A stretch of DNA of 64,000 nucleotides from Talpa occidentalis. Lineage: Eukaryota; Chordata; Mammalia; Eulipotyphla; Talpidae. The position numbers and the translations under genes are program-made. Shown here one piece after another: positions 1 to 12,343 of this stretch (the first letter of the stretch is position 1; every line of letters begins with the position of its first letter). The stretch lies in the NCBI RefSeq assembly GCF_014898055.3, contig NW_023604861.1, positions 77,822,292-77,886,291 of the forward strand, in the 5' to 3' direction. Under the pieces are notes generated by a model that saw only the letters and a program-made list of their open reading frames with translations, searched no databases and was not told where the DNA came from.

Positions 1-1284
1 CATAGACTTGGTTCCTTAAGTTATACCTAAGTGTCTCATCTACATGCTGTTCTCTCAGAAAACTCCGTAATTCTGGTCCATCCTAAGTTGAAGAGGGTCT
101 CATCACCATTAATACCCTTTCTGTAATAAGTGAGCTCTGAGTTCTGCACCTCTGTCTTACCAGCACATCCTAGAACACAAGCTTTGGGAGCTGCGAATAT
201 AGGAGTTGAAGCAGCTGCCCACTTCATTGGCTCCAGCTTTCAGACACCTCATTTACTGTCTTAGGATCTTGGGGAGCTCACAAACAAGTGGGGGCCCAGT
301 ATGTAAACCTTGGATGACACTCCCATCCTTACATGGCATGTGTTCCCAGTCATTAAGGCCTAACGACTGGGCTTTCTTTGGGGACGGGAGATATCACTGC
401 CAATAAAACCTTGTGTGTGAACAAATGGAATGAGGGCAGTGATCACACACCAGGGCCCACACAAAATGCCATCAAGTGAGGCCCCGCCTCCAGTGAGTGT
501 CTGGAAGCAGCAGGGCTATTTCTTCCCCTCCTTCCAGGCATTTGGTGTTATCCTATAGCAGCCCATTGATCCCCTGTGGATTAAAGGACAAAACCAGGAG
601 GGATGCTGGCTTCCATCACTCCTGTCCCTCTTGTCCTCTCTTGAGTCTATAAATCACTTCTGGCAGGTAGCTGGGAAGCAGCTGCTAATGACAGTTTTGC
701 TCTGGAGCACAGGAAGCCACCTTTTAACCTGCCTGCTGTTGTTTGTCTCTCAAAACGTGACAAAGGACAGATGTAAGCAACATGCCAACTGTTGAGAGGA
801 TCTGCTCGAGCACTATAGGAAGCCTGCTCAGAGCCACATCACACCAGCCGCTCCATGGAAGGACAACCGAGTTCATTTCCTGAAACCCCTACACACGCTC
901 TGTTCACATCAGATTGGGATCGGTAATGTTGGGGCAACTCATCACACGCAGCCCTGCTTCTGCTCTGGCCCCTGGGGTTCCCCAGCCTCAAAGTTCCTTC
1001 CTGAATCCTGTTCAAATGCCACCAAGGTGCCATCCAGCAGCCTCACCTCCTAAGTGGTCATCTCTGGCCCCCAGACCTCCCCCTCGTCTCTGGGTCTCAC
1101 CATCTGAGCCAGCCTCTATGCCTTCCAGGGGCCAGTCTCATCTCTGTACACACCATCTGTGATCTCCACAAGGGCTAGAGTGTGGTTGATACACCTCTAG
1201 TCCCAAAGTGGTGTTTTTCGAATCACTAAGTGCATGATGAGTGCATTAACAAAAAAATTTAAAGGGTTGCAATGTGTATTTAGA
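1..1284. other. SPRED2 intron 4, unassigned
   Basis: No gene, splice-bounded open frame or recognisable repeat was seen here. It is unique-looking intronic DNA of mixed composition; the short open frames have no family features. Confidence 0.5.
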
Positions 1285-1662
1285 ACTTGAAATAAAAACT
1301 AGTTTATAAAAGACATCCTTGGGGCACCTGAGGAGCTATTGGGGAACTCTTAGATGATATGAAATTCCTATTAAAATTTTCTTAGATATAGTCTTGGTAT
1401 TGTGGTAGTGTACAATGTCTTGTTTGAAGGTGATGTATGCTGAAGTACTTAGAAGGGAGCTTGCTTTCAATTGCATCAGCAATAAAATGTGTATGTGTGC
1501 ATTAGAAGAACACACACATGCACACACAAATGCACAGATAAAGCAAATGGAACAAAATGTTACAACTGCTGAATCTAGGCATAGCTTATATAGGTGTTCA
1601 CTGTACTATTTTTTGAATGATTCTGTGGGCTTGAAAATTTTCAAAATAAAAAATAGAAGGAC
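1285..1662 (+). mobile_element. Old L1 (L1M-type) 3' UTR fragment
   Basis: The order of landmarks follows mammalian-wide L1 3' ends: a GAGCTATTGGGGAACT-like segment, GGTATTGTGGTAGTG, TGCTGAAGTACTTAGAAGG, a CA-rich patch, then GTACTATTTTTTGAATG and TTTTCAAAATAAAAAATAG. It is diverged and 5' truncated. The subfamily is not determined. Confidence 0.7.
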
Positions 1663-2457
1663 CTGAAAGAGAAGAGAAAAAAAATCAGGATGCGGGCATG
1701 AAGTATCAAGTGGCTTCAGGTGTCTGTGGATGTATGCATGTCCTAGATTATCATGTAAATGCATTTCTTACTGTGAGCCAGGCCAGTCTGATGCTACTAC
1801 CCTGTAGCTCCTTGCTGCACCAAGCAGACAGCAAGCTGGAAATAAACCCTATGTTAATTACCTTCCAGAAGCACAGGATTTAAAAGAAGAAGCAAGCCGA
1901 GAAATTATTCGGTCTCCAGTTACATCCCATTAACTCAAACTGTGTCACAACAGCCAAGCCCTTTCCTGCCATGGCGCACTGGAGCCTAACCTCAACTGGG
2001 CCTCCAAGCCTTTATCAGATGTCGAATTACTCATTGGGAAGGCTCTCCCAGGCTCTTCCCTCCATGCCAAGAAGGGGATTGTGTTGCAAGCAAACTCCCA
2101 GTAGGGTGACCAATTGCCTAGTTTGCTTGTGACTGAAGTGTTTCCCAAGACGAGGGCCTATCAGTGTTAGAGCTAGGAGAGTCCCAGGCAAACTGGACAG
2201 CTGGTTATCCTAACTAGGAAGATTCAAGAGAACCATAGACAGGTCTGAGAGCTTCCCCTTCAGGGCCATGTGGTGGATGGTGCTACAGCCACAGGTGTAC
2301 AGGGTAAACCCAGCACAGCAAAAATTATGACAAGCAACCTTCCCTTGGCAACCTCAGAGCAACATCAGATGGCAAATCACTACGTCTCTCATGTCTTTAA
2401 ACAGACCCTCTTTCTGATTATTCATCCATATTATCTGGAAAGCAAAAGGGAACTTAC
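1663..2457. other. SPRED2 intron 4, unassigned
   Basis: This intronic stretch directly downstream of exon 4 has no identifiable element beyond the splice donor. Confidence 0.5.
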
Positions 2458-2522
2458 CGTAAAAACGTCATCATCGCCAAGCTCAGCTTCATTATGGATG
2501 GTGGAAGAAGATGTTGTGGAGC
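2458..2522 (-). CDS. SPRED2: SPRED2 exon 4 (start of linker after EVH1)
   Basis: The 65-nt exon completes the split Gly codon (G plus GC) and adds 21 codons, STTSSSTIHNEAELGDDDVFT. The acceptor on the minus strand is GGTCTTTTTTTAG followed by GCTCCAC. The donor is ACG followed by GTAAGT, a full consensus. The Ser/Thr-rich then acidic segment is the beginning of the flexible linker between EVH1 and the kinase-binding region, with several possible phosphorylation sites. Frame and flanks fit exon 3 exactly. Confidence 0.95.
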
Positions 2523-3369
2523 CTAAAAAAAGACCAAAAATTGCAATAAAAGGTGTTTCCAAGAAAATTAAGCCAAATGCCATCATTTGAAAGTATATTT
2601 TAAGGAAATCATATTCCATTCCTTTTGCACGTAAGCTACCAATATGTTAACTTGGAATGAAATGCTTTTCATTTACTCTGTAACTGATTCTTGCCAGAAT
2701 GTTCCCTTTGTTCCCTATCAATCTCTCAAACTTCCATGCCGGCCACTTGGGAACAAACAGAGTCCCCATGGAGGGGAGGGGTGAGAGGAGAGCAGGCATC
2801 AGCAGGTCTCCCCCAGGAATCCTCTAGGTACCCTATGAAAGGGAAGCACACTGGACTGAACGCCCTGTTTAGAGCTGCCACAACTGCACTGTGTAAACTG
2901 GACTTAGTTCTGGGGTATTTTCATCTACCAGTGAGAGGGGGATTTAACTGGTATGCCTGCTGCCTGTATTAAATTCAGGCACCCAACACTAAAATCCACA
3001 CTATGGGTGACACCTGGCTGACACCTGGGCAAAGGTGTCAATGTGAATACTGGTTTTCTCTTGCAACACCAGGGTGCCAGTGAGTTTTCTCCGTGTTGCA
3101 AGTCAAATGCAGGCTCAGGTCAACCCAATTAATTCCATCATGGAATGAACTGGTCATTTAGGGATCAATTTATTAGTTCATTCTTCATATTTTTCTTCAT
3201 TCTGGTCTGCAAATTAGTGTACTGGCTTCATTTCCCACCTATTGTATTCAGTAATGAATGGCTCAACTTAACTGACATTGTTAAAGGAAAAACATGTTTA
3301 AGAGATGAAGATACCAAAAGGGAAATTTATTCTTTATCTTCTCCTTTTCTTGGTTAGGTCTTTAAAAAT
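2523..3369. other. SPRED2 intron 3, unassigned part
   Basis: Apart from the polypyrimidine tract of the exon 4 acceptor at its low end, no gene or repeat was recognised. Confidence 0.5.
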
Positions 3370-3379
3370 GTGCATTCAG

Positions 3380-3673
3380 GGGCCTCCCCGGTGGCGCAGC
3401 GGTTGAGTGCTGGGTTGCGAAGCTGCCTGCAGTCTCTGCAGCACCGGTTCGATCCCCGGCTGCTCCCCGGCCACCAGAGGAGGGTCCCACATGGCGTGCA
3501 GACCTCTCCTGCCACCCGCTGCTCCCCTCAGCAGTGTACTTCAGTCCTTCTGCCTGCTCTGCTCCCCGCTTTGGCTCTGGTGAATTCTCTCACCTCCCAC
3601 ACTTCTGACTGTAACCAGTGCTTGTATAAATAAATAAAATAAATAAGTAAAGATAAATCTTTAAAAAAAAAAA
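3380..3673 (+). mobile_element. tRNA-derived SINE, subfamily A
   Basis: A complete copy runs from GGGCCTCCCCGGTGGCGCAG to an A-rich tail with AATAAA repeats and TCTTT. The A box is TGGCGCAGCGG and the B box GGTTCGATCCC. It is flanked by the near-identical target duplication GTGCATT(C/T)AG at 3370-3379 and 3674-3683. Confidence 0.93.
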
Positions 3674-3806
3674 GTGCATTTAGCAAATGCTACTACATAA
3701 AACCGAAATTCAAAGAATGGTTCAGAAAGTTATAACAAATACTGCAATTTCCATTGAGGAACACAGGAGGAAAAGTAACAGTTCCTCATTGTTCTCTGCA
3801 ATTCTT

Positions 3807-4079
3807 TCTTTTTTTTTTTTTTAAGATTTATTTATTATTTATACAAGCACTGGGTACAGTCAGAAGCGTGGGAGGGTGAGAGAATTCACCAGAGCCAGAG
3901 CGGGGAGCAGTGCAGGCAGAAGGGCCCAAGTACACTGCTGAGGGGAGCAGCGGGCACGGCAGGAGAGGTCTGCGCGCCATGTGGGACCCTTGCTGGCGGC
4001 CAGGGATCTAACTGCCACTGCAGAGGCTGCGGGCAGCTTCACAGCCCAGGGCTCAACCGCTGTGCCACCGGGGAGGCCC
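3807..4079 (-). mobile_element. tRNA-derived SINE, subfamily A
   Basis: A poly-T start leads through TTTATTTATTATTTATACAAG to a closing GGGGAGGCC, the reverse orientation of the family. The flanks TCTCTGCAATTCTT (3793-3806) and TCTCTATGCAATTCTT (4080-4095) form a slightly diverged target duplication. Confidence 0.9.
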
Positions 4080-4176
4080 TCTCTATGCAATTCTTATTGA
4101 TCTTTCAGGATTCTTTCTCTACAGTTTGAATTACTCTAGTCAATCAACATTTGAGGCAGGTTTGAAAGGAAACAGA

Positions 4177-4226
4177 ATATATATATATATATATCAATCA
4201 TATACACACGCACACACACACATATA
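4177..4226. repeat. (AT)n and (CA)n simple repeats
   Basis: A run of about 10 TA dinucleotides is followed after a short spacer by an interrupted CA repeat and more TATA. Confidence 0.85.
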
Positions 4227-5304
4227 TAAAAAAGTTACAAGTAGCAGAATCAAATTTTGTGTGTAGCGTCAATGATAGAATACACAGACATATTACAGAT
4301 TTCTATCAAAAATATACGAGCGGAGTGATTTTCTCTCTAAACATTTAAAACCTATGTTTAATAACAACATTTTAAATATATGCCACTCACAGTGTGCACA
4401 CTGGTTTTTACTATCCTTTTGGTTATATATGATTATAGTTAGCAGATTCACATTCTCACTATACTTGTCTTGCTACTGAAATTAAATGATTGTTTTAAGA
4501 TCTGCTTGTCTCTCTTTCCCCAAATCTATAGTTAAGACTATGACTTTAGAACACTCTGATTTCATAAACAAATGAAACATACATTCTCTTGTGGTTAATT
4601 CCCCCAATTTCTGAATTTGGCTTTAATATGCCTTGCTTGGTTAATTTTTATTTCGTGTGACCCTGGCTATGGCACCTTTAACCCTCTAATTTGATAACTG
4701 TCGTGAAGTAGAGAAATTTGTGTGCTTCCATGGGTGGACTCTAGAAAGGTTCACCATGAGAACTGACTGTCCACAGGCTTTCCAGGCAACCATCACATAC
4801 ACTACAATGTCTACTACCCACTCACTCACAGACTAAGACCTAAGCAGAACCCAGACTCTGAGAGTCACAGATCCCTTTGCTTTTCAGTGGCAACAGTAAC
4901 CCCTGAGCTCTGGCTACAGGAAATCAGTTGGTAGGTTTGGAGTCTTCTTGGCCTATCAGAGTCCATTCTCTACTTCTGAGCCAAAACATATCAGACTAAA
5001 GTTGTTTCAATAGTCAAAGTGAGGTGAAATCTGTCAAAAATTCACTCTCATTAAGTCCAGAACCTGTCTTTTCAGAGCAGAGTCCAAAAATCAATTGGAG
5101 TCATTCCTTACTCTGAAACCCATCTATCTCCTTTCTTCCTGAACTGTCAATTTAATTGTTATTGTATATTTCCAAAGTTCTGGCATCTACTGGGCCTGGC
5201 CCTCAAGCACCTAGCAAATAAGTCACAAGAATATGACGGTAGAATTAGAAACAACCTGGAACATGTCCACAGTCCCACTAAGAGTGCAGTGACTAATTCA
5301 ATAC
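4227..5304. other. SPRED2 intron 3, unassigned part
   Basis: AT-rich intronic DNA up to the exon 3 donor. No repeat or gene was recognised. Confidence 0.5.
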
Positions 5305-5473
5305 CTTCTATAAGGTCTTCGATTGCTTTCCTCACCCCCCTGTCAAAGGCTCGAGCATCAGCAGGGCTTTGGAAAGTAAGTCCAAACTTCCTGTTGTCGA
5401 CCTTCCAATGATGAAATGTTGGGTTGGCTTTGGTGTAGACCAAGTCTTTTCTTACATAGCATTCCAATACCAC
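5305..5473 (-). CDS. SPRED2: SPRED2 exon 3 (C-terminal half of EVH1 domain)
   Basis: The 169-nt exon holds 56 codons plus one base, from [15 protein letters not shown] to KAIEDLIE. The acceptor on the minus strand is TTTCAATCCTTCAG followed by GTGGTATTG; the donor is GAAG followed by GTATTG. The block [17 protein letters not shown] is the most diagnostic EVH1 signature and, with [19 protein letters not shown], identifies SPRED2 rather than SPRED1. The segment includes the last beta strands and the closing alpha helix. It joins exon 2 in phase 0 and exon 4 through a Gly codon split 1+2. There is no frameshift or stop. Confidence 0.96.
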
Positions 5474-5939
5474 CTGAAGGATTGAAACACATAGGCTGGT
5501 TACTTGTGGAACGTCATGATGGCGTCTGGCCACAAAAAAATCTATCTAGGAACCATCATCCATCATTGGTGGCTGCTAATGAAAACCCTCCACTGTTGCC
5601 TTTGCTTATCAGGTCTCCCCATCTCAAAAGAAACCTTTGTGCGTCTCTGCTGACCATCCAGTCTCTGTTGACACCCCTTTAACACTCTTGGCTTTGCTGA
5701 TCCTCACTGTACTCCTTAACTAGGCTCTTCATCTCCTCTAACTCACTCCTCTTTTTCCTGCTCTGACTTGGAGTGGGAGGAGGTGGCATTAAGCTGAGAC
5801 CCAGGTCTTGGGACTTTGCTCTGCTTTAAACTTACTGCTTTTTTGTCAGGGCTATTTTACTAATGGCTTTCAGTCTCCCCTCCTCTGTCCTAATGGGTGT
5901 TCCCCAGTTGACCCCAAATTCAACAAGTAGAAAAATTAA
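5474..5939. other. SPRED2 intron 2, unassigned part
   Basis: It contains the exon 3 acceptor and then CT-rich intron. The CT-rich part may be an extension of the following L2-like element, but I cannot align it by eye. Confidence 0.45.
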
Positions 5940-6545
5940 CTAATCTGCTCTGAAATTTCTGCCACCAGTTTCCTCTCCTTACTTCCCCAAATCTAGCAAT
6001 ACCAACCGCTCTTTATTCATTCTCTTTAGCTCATAATCTCTTTGCCTCCTCTGCTTTCTCTACCCCCATGCTATTAATCACCTACTCATTGCATTTTTCC
6101 TTCAACATCTTTTATATCAACCCCATTTCAGTTGCTGCGACCCTGATCTAGGTTTCTGCTAACCTTTTACCTGGATTATTAGAACAATATAGTAATCCAG
6201 ATTCAGAACTGCCCTTTATTAAACTGTAACTATCTTCAAACTTGAATCTTTTTATCTCTAAATGGGATTACACCAATATCAATGAGAACACATACACGAT
6301 CATGCTCTGAAAACACTGAATAATGGGTCACCAGGAAATAATTCATTTCCTGGTATATTTCCACTATCAGGTTTTACGCTCCTATTTATTCCATTTCTTA
6401 TCACCTTCACAATTTGGTACTTGATTTCTTACTATTCTCTAACAGTTTCATGTGCATTAGTCTTGTTCCCCTAATAAGACTGTAAAAAACCAACATGCAC
6501 TATAAAATAATCCCTCTATGTCTAGCACAGTGCTGTTGTTGATAA
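5940..6545 (+). mobile_element. Ancient LINE fragment, most like L2 3' end
   Basis: Segments in the order usual for this repeat are visible: a CATTTCAGTTGCTGCGACCC region, CCTGGATTATTAGAACAATA, then AGACTGTAAAAAAC and TATGTCTAGCACAGTGCTG. It is heavily diverged; the family assignment comes from memory of the consensus. Confidence 0.55.
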
Positions 6546-7498
6546 AGATGTTGGAGTTGAACATTATAGGATAAAAGTAGTACAGTCATTTGTCTACAAG
6601 TTTCATTCTTATAAAAACTCTAATATATGGACAGTATTTATTCCTATGGTTCCACTTTATATACCAATATGATTCTCAGTTTAAAAACTTTAGTTTTGTT
6701 CTGGCAAATAATAAGCACAGCATTTAATAAAATGAATCCTTATTAATTTTAGAGTAAGTGAAGGGAAAGAGTAATGGCCTATCTCAGTAACCATAGTGCA
6801 AATTCATCTCTTGAGATTACCTTTGAGTAATACAAACTTCAAGAATACATCTAAGCAAAGAGAAATTAAATGCTGCCTAATAAGCATTCCCTAACTTAAC
6901 AGATGAGCGTAATATTCAAATTGGTGTATCAAATAGCAGCTATCTTTATTACATTGCATTGAAAGAAGACAACAGTCCCCTCACACAGTTCTATTTTGAT
7001 AAAATTGCTTATTATGGCCATTTTCCCCCCTAAGAATAGTGCAATGATTAAATGTCAGCCCAGCCCCATTCCAAATTGGGGAAATCCAAATAACCAAGGC
7101 TTTAACGAACAAATGTTATCTATTTTAGAATTTAACAAACTCAATTCAAGTCTCAAAATAAACTTTTTGTAAAAACAAAGACTTCCAGTTTCTTCATATT
7201 TTTAGGATGAAAAGAATTAGTCTTTGATTGACATTTTCCAAGTTTAAGATTATTCCAAAGGTATACTGTTAGAGAAGTAAAATAAGTCCAATCACCTAAA
7301 TTAAGTGAAGTGTGTGTGGGGGGGGTGGGGGGTGGGTATGATCAGATAGCATTTCTTTAGGTCCTCTTAAAACAACATCATTACATATCTAAATTTAATG
7401 ATGAAAATGAAAAGTTCAGAGCTTTAATTTTTGTAAGACATATAAAAACCTTCAGTGAAGTTTTGGCACATGTGCAATTAGGTATTAACTTAAAACTT
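6546..7498. other. SPRED2 intron 2, unassigned part with G-rich run
   Basis: AT-rich unique-looking DNA with a TG/G-rich tract at 7309-7337. No gene was seen. Confidence 0.5.
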
Positions 7499-7513
7499 GA
7501 AAAAGAGGTTTTA

Positions 7514-7822
7514 GGGCCTCCCCGGTGGCGCAGTGGTTGAGCGCTGGGTTGCGAAGCTGCCCGCGGCCTCTGCGGCGCCGGTTCGATCCCCGGCTGCTTC
7601 CCAGCCACCGGAGGAGGGTCCCGCATGGCGCGCAGACCTCTCCTGCCGCCCGCTGCTCCCCTCAGCAGTGTACTTCGGTCCTTCTGCCTGTTCTGCAACC
7701 TGCTCTGGCTCTGGTGAATTCTCTCACCCTCCCGCGCTTCTGACTGTACCCAGTGCATGTATAAACAAAACAAACAAAGAAAGAAAGAAAGAAAGAAAAC
7801 ATGCCTCTATAAAAAAAAGAAA
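7514..7822 (+). mobile_element. tRNA-derived SINE, subfamily A, with (GAAA)n tail
   Basis: A complete copy with intact A and B boxes. Its tail has diversified into a GAAA microsatellite. The 15-bp target duplication GAAAAAGAGGTTTTA is perfect at 7499-7513 and 7823-7837, which points to a recent insertion. Confidence 0.95.
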
Positions 7823-8037
7823 GAAAAAGAGGTTTTAAAAATATCTTTTTAAATGAGATGCATAGAGAAAAAAAGTGATTACATTTTTGTTGAAGACTTA
7901 AAAAAAATACATACAAAGAGGAACACATGAAGGCGCATTCTTATTCATTTCTTTATCCACCCCTGAGTATGGTAGACAAGATCCCAGTTTCCTTTCTGTG
8001 GCTTCTTTATATACTCGCGAAGTTTGTGTCTAAGCTT

Positions 8038-8290
8038 GAGTGCTTAAATGGAGTCACACCTGTGAAGTGTTCTGCAACTTGCCTTTTATTGTCAATTAAT
8101 TTAAAAGAATTAATTGCGTGATTGCTCAATATGGATGTACTAGAATCATTCAGCCATTCTCCAAATGAATGGGCATTTAGGTAATTTCTACTTGGTCACT
8201 TTTACAGATAATGCTTCAGTGAACATCCTTACACATGTTCTCAAACTCTGGTATGTGGGCCCTTGAGAGCTATTTCTCTGCAATTCCCAG
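8038..8290. mobile_element. Old L1-type fragment
   Basis: TCAATATGGATGTACTAGAATCATTCAGCCATTC, in outline, and then GAATGGGCATTTAGGTAATTTC and ATGCTTCAGTGAACATCC follow a well-known mammalian L1M segment. A further piece of the same segment (ACCAAATTGCCTTTCAAGG to CTCCCAGCAAGTGTGTGAG) lies at about 10070-10150. The two may be one element split by later sequence. Confidence 0.5.
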
Positions 8291-8421
8291 ACCCCTCTTG
8301 GTGGGGGCTGGGGGGTCCAGGATAGCAAAACTATGTTCCTATGAAACATTTTTGTGTTTTCACGGAGCTGCTATTCTGCTGATGGTATAAAAAGAATATG
8401 GTAGGTAAAACTGCTGTGCTA

Positions 8422-8688
8422 CGGGCCTCTCTGGTGGTACAAGGGGTTAAGACGCAACCTATGAAGCGATCTGCAGTCTCTGCAGCACGAGTTTGATCCC
8501 TGGCCAGGGAGCTACCCACATGGTGCAGCAGACCTCTCCTGACTCACCTGCTACTCCCTTCAGCAGTGTATTTCAGTCAATCTGCCTGTTCTGTTCCCCA
8601 TTCCGTCTCTGGTGAATCCGCTCACCCCCCCGCACCTCTGGCCTGTTCCCCAGTTCTTGTATGCATAAATAAATCTTTAAAAAAAAAA
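8422..8688 (+). mobile_element. tRNA-derived SINE, subfamily B
   Basis: It starts GGGCCTCTCTGGTGGTACAAGG and ends in AATAAATCTTTAAAA. The 15-bp target duplication AAAACTGCTGTGCTA is perfect at 8407-8421 and 8689-8703. Confidence 0.94.
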
Positions 8689-8703
8689 AAAACTGCTGTG
8701 CTA

Positions 8704-10069
8704 TAGAGGAGTCAAGGCATCGCAGGAGCACCAAAACACCACCAAAGTCACCCATGTCTTTTCACTGTCAAAATAGAAAATGGCAGCTTTATTTCACTAT
8801 CCTTGATGAATCAGTAAAAATTATTACTTTATTAAATCTTGACCCTTGCCATACACATTTCATATTTTGGGGAAGTTCATGTAATTGGATTTTTATATCT
8901 GCTTCTGCATTCAGTCTACTGTAATATGTTGCTTTGGTTGAAGTAGATGAAGAAACTCTGGTTTTGCACAAATGCATAGTTGGAAAAGAGAAGAATGTTT
9001 CTAATAGCCTTTTCACTTCTGCTGTGCTGGAAGAAAGAGGGTTGTCTCAAGGGAAAGTACTTGTGTAACTGTTTCATTTGTAAGTTAAACTAACTGCTTC
9101 TTTCATGGATCACCAGTTTTACTTAAAAGAACAACTGACAGACAAACTATAGTTACCCAGACTCGAGTATTTGGCAGATTTTTTTCCTGAAAATGAACAA
9201 AGTGAGTCTATCACGTCAAGGAAAACAATTAGAGGTATTTGTTGCCAATAATAAAATTTGAGCTTTCAAGTGAAAATTAAAATTTTAGACAACTTCCTAA
9301 TAATAAAGACTTTTTAAATGAGATTAGTGGTGATATTTTGGAATTGTAGAATTACATTTAATTCGTAAGATCTGCGTAAGTCAGTAAACCATTATTTTCT
9401 AAATGATCAATGCATGATCTTACAAAATCAGGAAAAACTAAAAGATCCCTTCAAAGTTAAAGAGAAACATGGATTTTAATGTTATAGGGCATGAAAAATT
9501 TACTGATATGGCTCTAGATCCCACATTTAAGAAACTACTACTGGCCAAGTTTTGGTACAGTATCAAAGCAGCATAGATCTGAAAAGACTATTAAAATAGT
9601 TCTCCCTTTTCCAAGTACGTGTCTCTTTGAGGCAGAGTCTTTTTCTTTGTATACTTCACCAAAACAACAGATTGCAATAGGATGAAAAGCAGAAATAGAT
9701 ATAAGAATCCAGCTATTTTCTACTAAATCAGACATTGTAGAGATTTGCAAAAAGGTAAAAGCAATGTTACTTTTCTCACTTTTTTAATTCTAGAAGTTAC
9801 TTGTCATAAAGAATGTTCACTACACTAACACTATTATTAAGACCTTTTAAATCTGTTTTAATTTCTAATATGGTAAATATTAGTAGCTAGAAAACACATG
9901 CAATAGCTCTTTGGGATTGTCAATAATATTTTACAGTGTAAAGGAATCCTAAGACCAAAAATGTTTGAGAACTGTTGCTGTTCACAGTATTTCTAAGACT
10001 ATTTTTATAGACAGCATTTAGATGAGGAAGTACCAGGTAAAACGTTATGTACATTTAAAATTAATACCC
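8704..10069. other. SPRED2 intron 2, unassigned part
   Basis: AT-rich DNA with no gene. A MER5-like tail motif (AATGTTTGAGAACTGTTGC) near 9960-9985 may be the end of an old DNA transposon. Confidence 0.4.
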
Positions 10070-10320
10070 TACCAAATTGCCTTTCAAGGTGCTCTGCCAG
10101 CGGGGACTCCCAGCAAGTGTGTGAGCGCTCCCTGACCTGCACATAGGCCTGGAACCAACCTCTAGAGTCTGTGATTGATCTTCATAGTTTCTCTCATCTG
10201 TTGAAGGAGTAAACTCCTCTAACCATCTAAAATAAGATGGGACTCAGAAATTTTAATTTATCATAACTTTTTGCAGGAAAACTTGGTTGTCCCAATTTAT
10301 AAAAAATGATCTGAAAAACT

Positions 10321-10596
10321 TTTTTTTTTTAGATTTTTAAAAAAATTTATTTATGCATACATAAACTGGAGTGTAGGCCAGAGGTGCAGGGGGTGAGAGG
10401 ATCCATCAGAGACAGAGTAAGGAACAGAACAGGCAGATCCACTGAAATATACTGCTGAGGGGAGCAACAGGTGAGACAGGAAAGGTCTGCTGCGCATGTG
10501 GGTTAGTTCCCTGACCAGGGATCAAATTCATGCCACAGTGGCTGGTGATAGCTTGATAGTGCTGAGACTTTAACCCCTGTGCCACCAGGGAGGCCC
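10321..10596 (-). mobile_element. tRNA-derived SINE, subfamily C
   Basis: Reverse orientation from poly-T to CCACCAGGGAGGCCC. It carries the CACAGTGGCTGGTGATAG block that marks the third subfamily. The flanks CTGAAAAACTT (10311) and CTGAATAACTT (10597) form an 11-bp duplication with one mismatch. The B box is degraded, so the copy is older. Confidence 0.88.
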
Positions 10597-10607
10597 CTGA
10601 ATAACTT

Positions 10608-11481
10608 GAGTGGATGTCCGAACACAGACTTTTCCCAAAGACAAAATGGCAGTTAAATTCGCAGGTTTCAACATGTCATGTAAAGAAGCATTAAACTAAT
10701 GTGCTGGATTCTAGAACTGCATTATGTTAGGAAAATAATCAACAGCACCTTGCTACCAGAAAATGCACTTCATGTCCTAGCTGGAATACTGAGAACTCTG
10801 ATAATACCTATCTACTGTATCCTCAAAAGATCTCACCCACTCCTCCCCAGTCTACCATTTAGTGTTGGGGAGGGGGGTGCAGGGAGGGTGCTGCAACAAC
10901 CCAGCCATTTGCAGAGCTCCCCTGTGAGCTCATCCTCTCCAGCAGACATAGGTGCTGCATTATGGAGGTCAGGAGGACAAAAAAGGAAGAGCTGTTGTGG
11001 GGACAGGGCAGAAGGAAGGGAGTTAAGTACCACTGAGTAGAGCAACCCAGAATTTTCCAGAGTGTGAGATAGGTAAGGAATGGAAAGATGGAGAAGCACA
11101 GCTGCATGTATGACTTACAGGTACTTGTAGATATAGTCGGGAAGTGGAGTCACAGAATCACCAAGAATAAGGATTCTTTCTAAATTTACATTCTTCATTC
11201 TCCAATTATAATCATACAAATTGCTATCAGAACACAAGAATACAGTCTATATAAAGGGTGAGCCCTGTTCTTAGCACATGGTAAGTGCCATATAAGTGGG
11301 AGTCACTTCTCTCTTTATTGCTGGGGTTATATTGCCTTTGTTATGAACACATCCCGAATAGACAACAGTTGTTAAAATGAGCTGAATTCTCCCCTTAAGT
11401 ACTCAGAAATGAATCAAGTATGAAAATTGCTATTCTGTTAAGCACATATATCATTTACAAACTGTTCCATCGTATCTACTA
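10608..11481. other. SPRED2 intron 2, unassigned part
   Basis: Unique-looking intronic DNA. Open frames of 80-110 codons near 10700-11100 lack family features and overlap on both strands. Confidence 0.45.
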
Positions 11482-11494
11482 TGGAAAACCTTTT

Positions 11495-11766
11495 ATTTAT
11501 TTTAAAAATTTATTTATTTATACAAGAACAGGGGTATAGGCCAGATGCATGGGAAGGTGAGAGGATTCACTAGAGACAGAGCGGGTAACAGAATAGGCAG
11601 ACTGATGAAATACGCTGCTGAGGGGAGCAGCGGGTGAGACAGGAGAGGTCTACTGCGCCATGTGGGACCCTCACCGGCTGGCTGACCAGGATCGAACTAG
11701 CACTGCAGAGGCTGCGGGCAGCTTCACAGTACAGTGCTCAATCGCCTGTGCCACCATGGGAGGCCC
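11495..11766 (-). mobile_element. tRNA-derived SINE, A/B intermediate
   Basis: The reverse copy ends in CACCATGGGAGGCCC. The flanking duplication TGGAAAAC(C/T)TTTT lies at 11482-11494 and 11767-11779. Confidence 0.9.
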
Positions 11767-12076
11767 TGGAAAACTTTTTAAACAATAAGAAATGGTTGCA
11801 AAAGAAAATTAAACTTGTACACTTATTATATAAAACTCAAAGGAGGCAGCTGTTAAGGGTCTGCAATGTAACAGTGACATATTCCTATTCTGTAGTTTCC
11901 CTGTTGAGATCCTGGAGGCCTCTGTTCTGTGAATCATCTGCTGGCTTCTAAATACACACGCCCCAATCAAATAAAGACAGAAGCAGTGCTCCTCCAGGTT
12001 AGGGGCCGCCCGGTAAAGCAGATTTGGACATTCAACTTTCTTTCATATCATAGAGTCTTCGTAACAGAGAAGCCAA

Positions 12077-12343
12077 GGGCCTCCCTGGTGGCGGAAGGGG
12101 TTAAGCACAGCACTATGAAGATATCCACAGCCTCTACAGCACAAGTTCGATTCGTGGCCAGCCAGGGAGCTACCCACATGGCACAGCAGACCTCTCCTGA
12201 CTCGCCCACTGCTCCTCTCAGCAATATATCTCAGTCAGTCTACCTGTTCTGTTCCTCACTGTCTCTGGTGAATCCTCTCACCCCCCGCACCTCTGGCCTG
12301 CATGCCAGTTCTTGTATGCATAAATAAATCTTTTAAACAAAAC
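12077..12343 (+). mobile_element. tRNA-derived SINE, subfamily B
   Basis: It starts GGGCCTCCCTGGTGGCGGAAGG and ends at ATAAATAAATCTTTTAAAC. The B box is changed to GTTCGATTC. No convincing target duplication was found. Confidence 0.88.

Noticed and set aside
2270..2590. 106-codon plus-strand frame over SPRED2 exon 4
   Set aside because: It is a shadow of the minus-strand exon in the wrong orientation.
10699..11107. Overlapping 82-113-codon frames near 10.7-11.1 kb
   Set aside because: They are open on both strands without a domain, signal or splice context. The region is intronic and probably chance.
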